DNA of 64,000 nucleotides, taken from contig NC_135241.1 in assembly GCF_947623445.1 (NCBI RefSeq), positions 21,392,501 through 21,456,500 on the forward strand. The letters run 5' to 3'. The position numbers were made by a program, and so were the translations under genes. Below the pieces are notes generated by a model. The model had not been told where the DNA came from. It saw only the letters and a list, made by a program, of their open reading frames with translations, and did no database searches. This document shows, one piece after another, positions 59,901 through 64,000 of this stretch (within the stretch, counting starts at the first letter, position 1; each line of letters opens with the position of its first letter). Source of the DNA: Clavelina lepadiformis. Taxonomy: Eukaryota; Chordata; Ascidiacea; Aplousobranchia; Clavelinidae.

Positions 59901-62900
59901 TAACTCATATAGTTATTAATCAAACGAGTTTAAAACGAAAATTAATGCAAACAGACGATGCACACATCAGTAATTCACCTGAAGCAAAACTGAACATCAA
60001 AGCATGCGGTTTTCTTTCCGTTCACGTCGCACTTTTGGATTCGCCAGTCAAAAATCTTGGTGCTTACTTCAAGGGATGAATTAACGCTGACAACTGGACG
60101 CGACCTACATGCAACAATCAACGCAAAACTTTATGTCCTTCCGTTTCCATGACAACGCTTTGCCACTTTGCTCTTGACAAAACTGATCTTGTCGCGATTA
60201 TGAAACAAAGATTATTCTAGAACTGTTTTATTGCTAGAACTATTGAAGTACAGCTAGTCTATGATAACCAAGACGTGTAAAGGATTTTTTATACCTGAAC
60301 AGAATTACTTCGTCCCTCAATGTTCCAACCAGCAGATCTGGATACCCGTTGTTGTCAACATCAACGTTGCTTGAAAGCGAGATGCCAAACCCTTTCATAT
60401 CGGTGTGGGGTGGATATACGACGTAACTGGAACCTTCTATAACCTGCGATTTTTTCACGATACCGTCTGCAGAACCTGAGAACAGACCAGAGATAACCGG
60501 ATAAAACAAGAACTAATAAATCCTTTCCCTTCTCCTTTATATCTAACCTGGTTACAACTACCTTCTAGATCAGGGGTTCCCAACCGGTGGTACGCGTACC
60601 ACTACGCGGGAGCTTTTCAGGTGGTACGCGAGCAGCTCTCCGTTGAATGCGATATACAGTATAGTAGTATAACAATTTAATTTTGAGTTGCTAAAATATG
60701 CGAACAACACTTTTATTTCTTTCCGTACTAAATTCTCTGCACTCAGTAAGCTACTTTTGTCGATCTTGTTCCCTGCTGTCATTGTTATTAATACAATGCT
60801 GCTGTGCGAATATTGGATCAAATTAGTTGTTTTGAAAATAGTGGTACGTGTTGACAATCCGTGGTGGCTAAGTGGTACGAGAACATAAAAAGGTTGGGAA
60901 CCCCTGTTCTAGATATAGCTACCATATGACTAGACAATAACTACGATGCAACTATATAGATGTACTAATAGATAATAACTACCATATACGCTGATCTACT
61001 GATTTATATTTATGACGTAACAAACTTTACTTTGTTACCGACATTCAGTAATAATCATACATCGCTTTTAACTAGATATCATTTACCTCGAAAAATGTGA
61101 ACTTTACCAGTGCTTGTTTCGTATGGAGCCCCAACAGCAAAATCGTTGTAGCCGTCCTGATCTACGTCACCAAGTGGCGCTATGGAGTAACCAAAAAAAG
61201 AATCGAGCGGTCCAACAAATTTCTGAGGCTTTATTTTGCTGAAAAAAAATATATTTTGCTTTAACCGCTGTCTGTCAGCTTGATTATAGGGTGATTTGCT
61301 AAACAAGGTTATTACGGTTTACTTTATCGGTTGTTCGGTTCGATTTACACGACTATTGCACGACTTTACACGCAGTTGCGCACGTGAAACCACGGTTTAA
61401 GTTTTTGAAAGGTTTATGCTTTGCTAATTACTGCTGTGCTAAAAACTTTGATATGTTGTATAAAATCTGGTTCAAGATCAAAATCGGCACGTAAGGTGGC
61501 GATAGGCTGACAACAACAAAGACTTCTTACATGCTTACAAACGACAGATTTATAGCGTTAACTTAACAGCAAAAAATGGATGTTTCACTCCAAGAGCTAT
61601 GTCTGTTATTTCTTCTTCATAATTTACGTGTAGGCTATGTTGTGTTTGCAAGTAAGAACTCGCTTTACTAATGCACCCAGACTAAACTGCTGAGTGCTGT
61701 TGCTGCTATGGTCTCACCTAAACCGTTGCAGGTTTTTATTGATGTAGACGTAGACAGCGCCTCCGTATTTTCCTTCGGATGAATACTGATAATACTGAGG
61801 CGAACCCACTATGAGATCATCCAAACCGTCTCCGTTTAGATCGGACACAGCTACCGAGAATCCAAAGCTGGAGCCAATGTGCTCGCCGAAAAGCATGTCT
61901 TGTAAAATTGGAGAGAGAGTTCGTCCACCTCCGTTGCTTACTAGTACGTAACAAAGAGGCCTCATTAAGGACATATACTCTAGTTTCACTGAGGAGAGTT
62001 TGACGTCGAAAAAACAAAAAAATAAGTCAATTCTAACTTACCTTTTTGGTAAAACACGACGGCCCCGGTAAAATCCCCGTTAGGGGCTCCAGCAAAATAA
62101 ATGGTCTCAGTATCTCTTAAGGATCCAAGAGCGTTGCTTTGGTCGAGAGAAAATCCGATGTAAGCGTCTCTTCTTAACGGGATGCTAAAGTACATCAGGT
62201 AAAACGGGGCGTAGCGAATATCTGACGCTTAAATTGGAGACTGCACATGGCAAATAGCACATGTGTACCAAGAGATCAAAGCAACCAATCCATTAAAAGA
62301 CTAATCAGATTTAGAGATGCTTCCACTGTGTCCCTGTTTTTTCAGCACAAGCACGCTCAGCGTCCCTTAGAATTTACCCACTTACTTGTCACATTTTATA
62401 CTTTGCTCTCTTATTTCTTTCTGCGAGCATTCAGTGGTCTCGAATCTCTTTATCGAAGCATTCGTCGGCACGCTCCTCACGTCATAACCGAAGACGGACC
62501 CAGAAAATCGCCATGAACCCGGCGCTCCTGCACAAATTTCAGGCTAAACTAATAGATGAGGAACCTCATTAATTTACGTCTTATCGAAATCTGCAGAGAA
62601 CTTAGGATAGGATCGTTCCATTAGGTGGAGATAAATAGACCAATTTTTACCAATGTATTTTGATCACATTAGTTCTTTTCCAAACGCTACCTTACCTAAC
62701 AAATACTCGGAGTCGGAGATTGATATCGAGGTGCCGGCCTGTGCATATGCGTAGTACTGGAAGTATCTTGAGGCCACCGAGTTGTAGTTTCTGTCGTCAC
62801 AGATTTCGTCATCAGCAACGTCGCAAACCGAGCCTAAGACAAGAAAACAAAGTTTTTTTGTTGAAAAGTTTGGTCTGCTTTTGTCTATGATGACGTCGAA

Positions 62901-63711
62901 CCTTGTACATTTCATTGGCAGATATTATTTTAAAAACTTTGCGTTTACCGCAAAATCATTTACTTATAAAGCCCATTGTCTTAGCTTCGTCCGCTGGTAT
63001 TTCTTCGACTCTGTTCGCCGTTGTTCCTATTGTAAACAACGCAAGTTCAGTTTCTTATGACGCCCTTTGCTAAAAACCGCTTAATATGTTTTAAAACTTT
63101 ACCATTCAAGAGGAAACACTTTCCGCACATTCGTTCAAATTCTCTTTCGTGTTTTGGCGCGGAACCGGGACAAATGTACCGAGCCGCAAAACGATGTGCG
63201 CACGTGATAAGAAACTTTCCTGGGCCTAAAAATATTAACCATAATTATATGTTGTTGTTGACAGCGTATATGTCACCCGATGCTTTAACTAAAGTCTTAA
63301 TTTTACCGTAAATGTATGTAGTACAGCAATAGTTAATATGGTAAATAATACAATTTAGTTAATCGTAAATCTATAGTATACGTTGTAAGGTCAAAGTAAA
63401 TTTAAATTTTCACTTCTACTTTACCTTGACTTTTCAGACTGACTCCAAGCCATTGTCCGGTTTTGTTGTGTAGATAATTTGATGCACCTAACGGAGTATA
63501 TCAAATTCGACGTTTTAGACAAAATTTCGATTATTTCCACTAGATTTAGAGCTTGATCGTATACCTTCGTCCATCTGGACTCTTCTGCAATCTTCTCTGT
63601 TCGTTGTTATGGGGCAGTAGTAAATTCCTCCGGGTTTGATTGTGTTCTTCTGGCTCCTGAGGGAAGAGGCGGTTGGACTTCCAACGACCATCAGAGCATT
63701 TGCAAGGTCAT
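56985..63711 (-). CDS. Integrin alpha chain without I domain (5' end outside window)
   Basis: Many minus-strand exons from 63711-63565 down to 57266-56985. N-terminal propeller: [11 protein letters not shown] and GGIYYCPI, then [16 protein letters not shown], then FG-GAP blades with Ca2+ loops DLNGDGLDD (about 61840), DVDQDGYND (about 61160) and DVDNNGYPD (about 60350). No von Willebrand A (I) domain lies between blades, as in most invertebrate alphas. The stalk has CVTLNCPV, and a furin-type RIKR site before DVQPEE (about 58010) would cut heavy from light chain. The last exon encodes one membrane span ([19 protein letters not shown]), the conserved KCGFFKR inside-membrane motif, and a basic tail of about 40 residues ending RHAKELVL. 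Integrin alphas pair with a beta subunit to bind matrix. The signal peptide and first propeller strand are beyond the right edge. Ligand class was not assigned. Confidence 0.9.
60571..60906. mobile_element. hAT-type MITE in integrin alpha intron
   Basis: A 336-bp element with perfect 15-bp inverted ends, CAGGGGTTCCCAACC and its reverse complement. It is flanked by a perfect 8-bp duplication TTCTAGAT at 60563-60570 and 60907-60914. Repeated GTGGTACG-like motifs lie near both ends. No transposase frame. Perfect ends suggest recent insertion. Confidence 0.92.
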
Positions 63712-64000
63712 CTACATATGAATGCAGAAAAGTTTTTGACTTTTATTTTGGCGTCAATGACTCTTTTATTTCGTGCAACAGAGTGTCAAATCGTTTTTCT
63801 CTAACAGCTTCATGTCGTGGTTAACACTTTGTTAAAACTTGCAATGGCGCAATGTGTTAAAGAACGTAATAAATTTAATGCAATTTATGTGTGGATTTTA
63901 ATTCATTGTCACACTGTAAGTGATCCTTAACACATTATTATCTATTTTAAAACACTGTTTATCTCTTATTGCCGAGTGAAATAGTTTTACACGTTTTTTT
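63712..64000. other. Integrin gene intron running off the window
   Basis: AT-rich sequence after the splice acceptor at 63712-63713 (minus strand). No upstream integrin exon is visible before the window ends. Confidence 0.5.

Overview
This is a window of animal nuclear DNA: AT-rich, with genes cut into many short exons by small introns (mostly 100-900 bp) and ordinary GT/AG splice sites. Gene content is metazoan (integrin alpha, ETS repressor, ALK/LTK-type glycine-rich ectodomain, HOPS/CORVET subunit). The compact layout and short introns best suit an invertebrate chordate such as an ascidian tunicate. That placement is an inference; no species marker was found. Exon boundaries below were read by eye from splice consensus, reading phase and similarity to remembered families.

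Left third (1-25 kb): a coiled-coil/EF-hand gene (+, 557-4523); a TBC-domain RabGAP close to TBC1D25 (-, 6880-9720); a gene-poor 4-kb stretch; an intronless PIP4P/TMEM55 phosphoinositide phosphatase (+, 13856-14671); and a VPS18 gene of about 22 exons (+, 16135-24788). Middle (25-44 kb): NDUFAF1 (-, 25066-26534), converging with VPS18; SMYD4 (-, 27110-32068), divergent from an F-box/LRR gene (+, 32602-36622); a kinase-less single-pass protein with an ALK/LTK-like glycine-rich ectodomain (+, 37280-39377); and an unfamiliar protein with basic Arg-x-Ser modules and a very acidic tail (-, 39941-43757, 5' end not found). Right third: 3.8 kb with repeats but no gene, then an ERF/ETV3-like ETS repressor (-, 47546-54618, first exon not found) and an integrin alpha chain (-, 56985-63711, 5' end beyond the window).

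The genes do not form an operon or one pathway. Three have loosely related membrane-traffic roles (TBC RabGAP, PIP4P on late endosome/lysosome, VPS18 in HOPS/CORVET), but they are separate transcription units.

Five small non-autonomous hAT-type elements with 8-bp target duplications lie in introns or spacers. There are also two short perfect hairpins, one longer inverted-repeat element and several tandem or direct duplications. No RNA gene, CRISPR array, retrovirus, Polinton or toxin fossil was recognised. The findings most worth a second look are the kinase-less ALK-like protein, the Arg-x-Ser/acidic protein, and two CtBP-type motifs in the ETS repressor. I saw no convincing multi-gene undescribed system.
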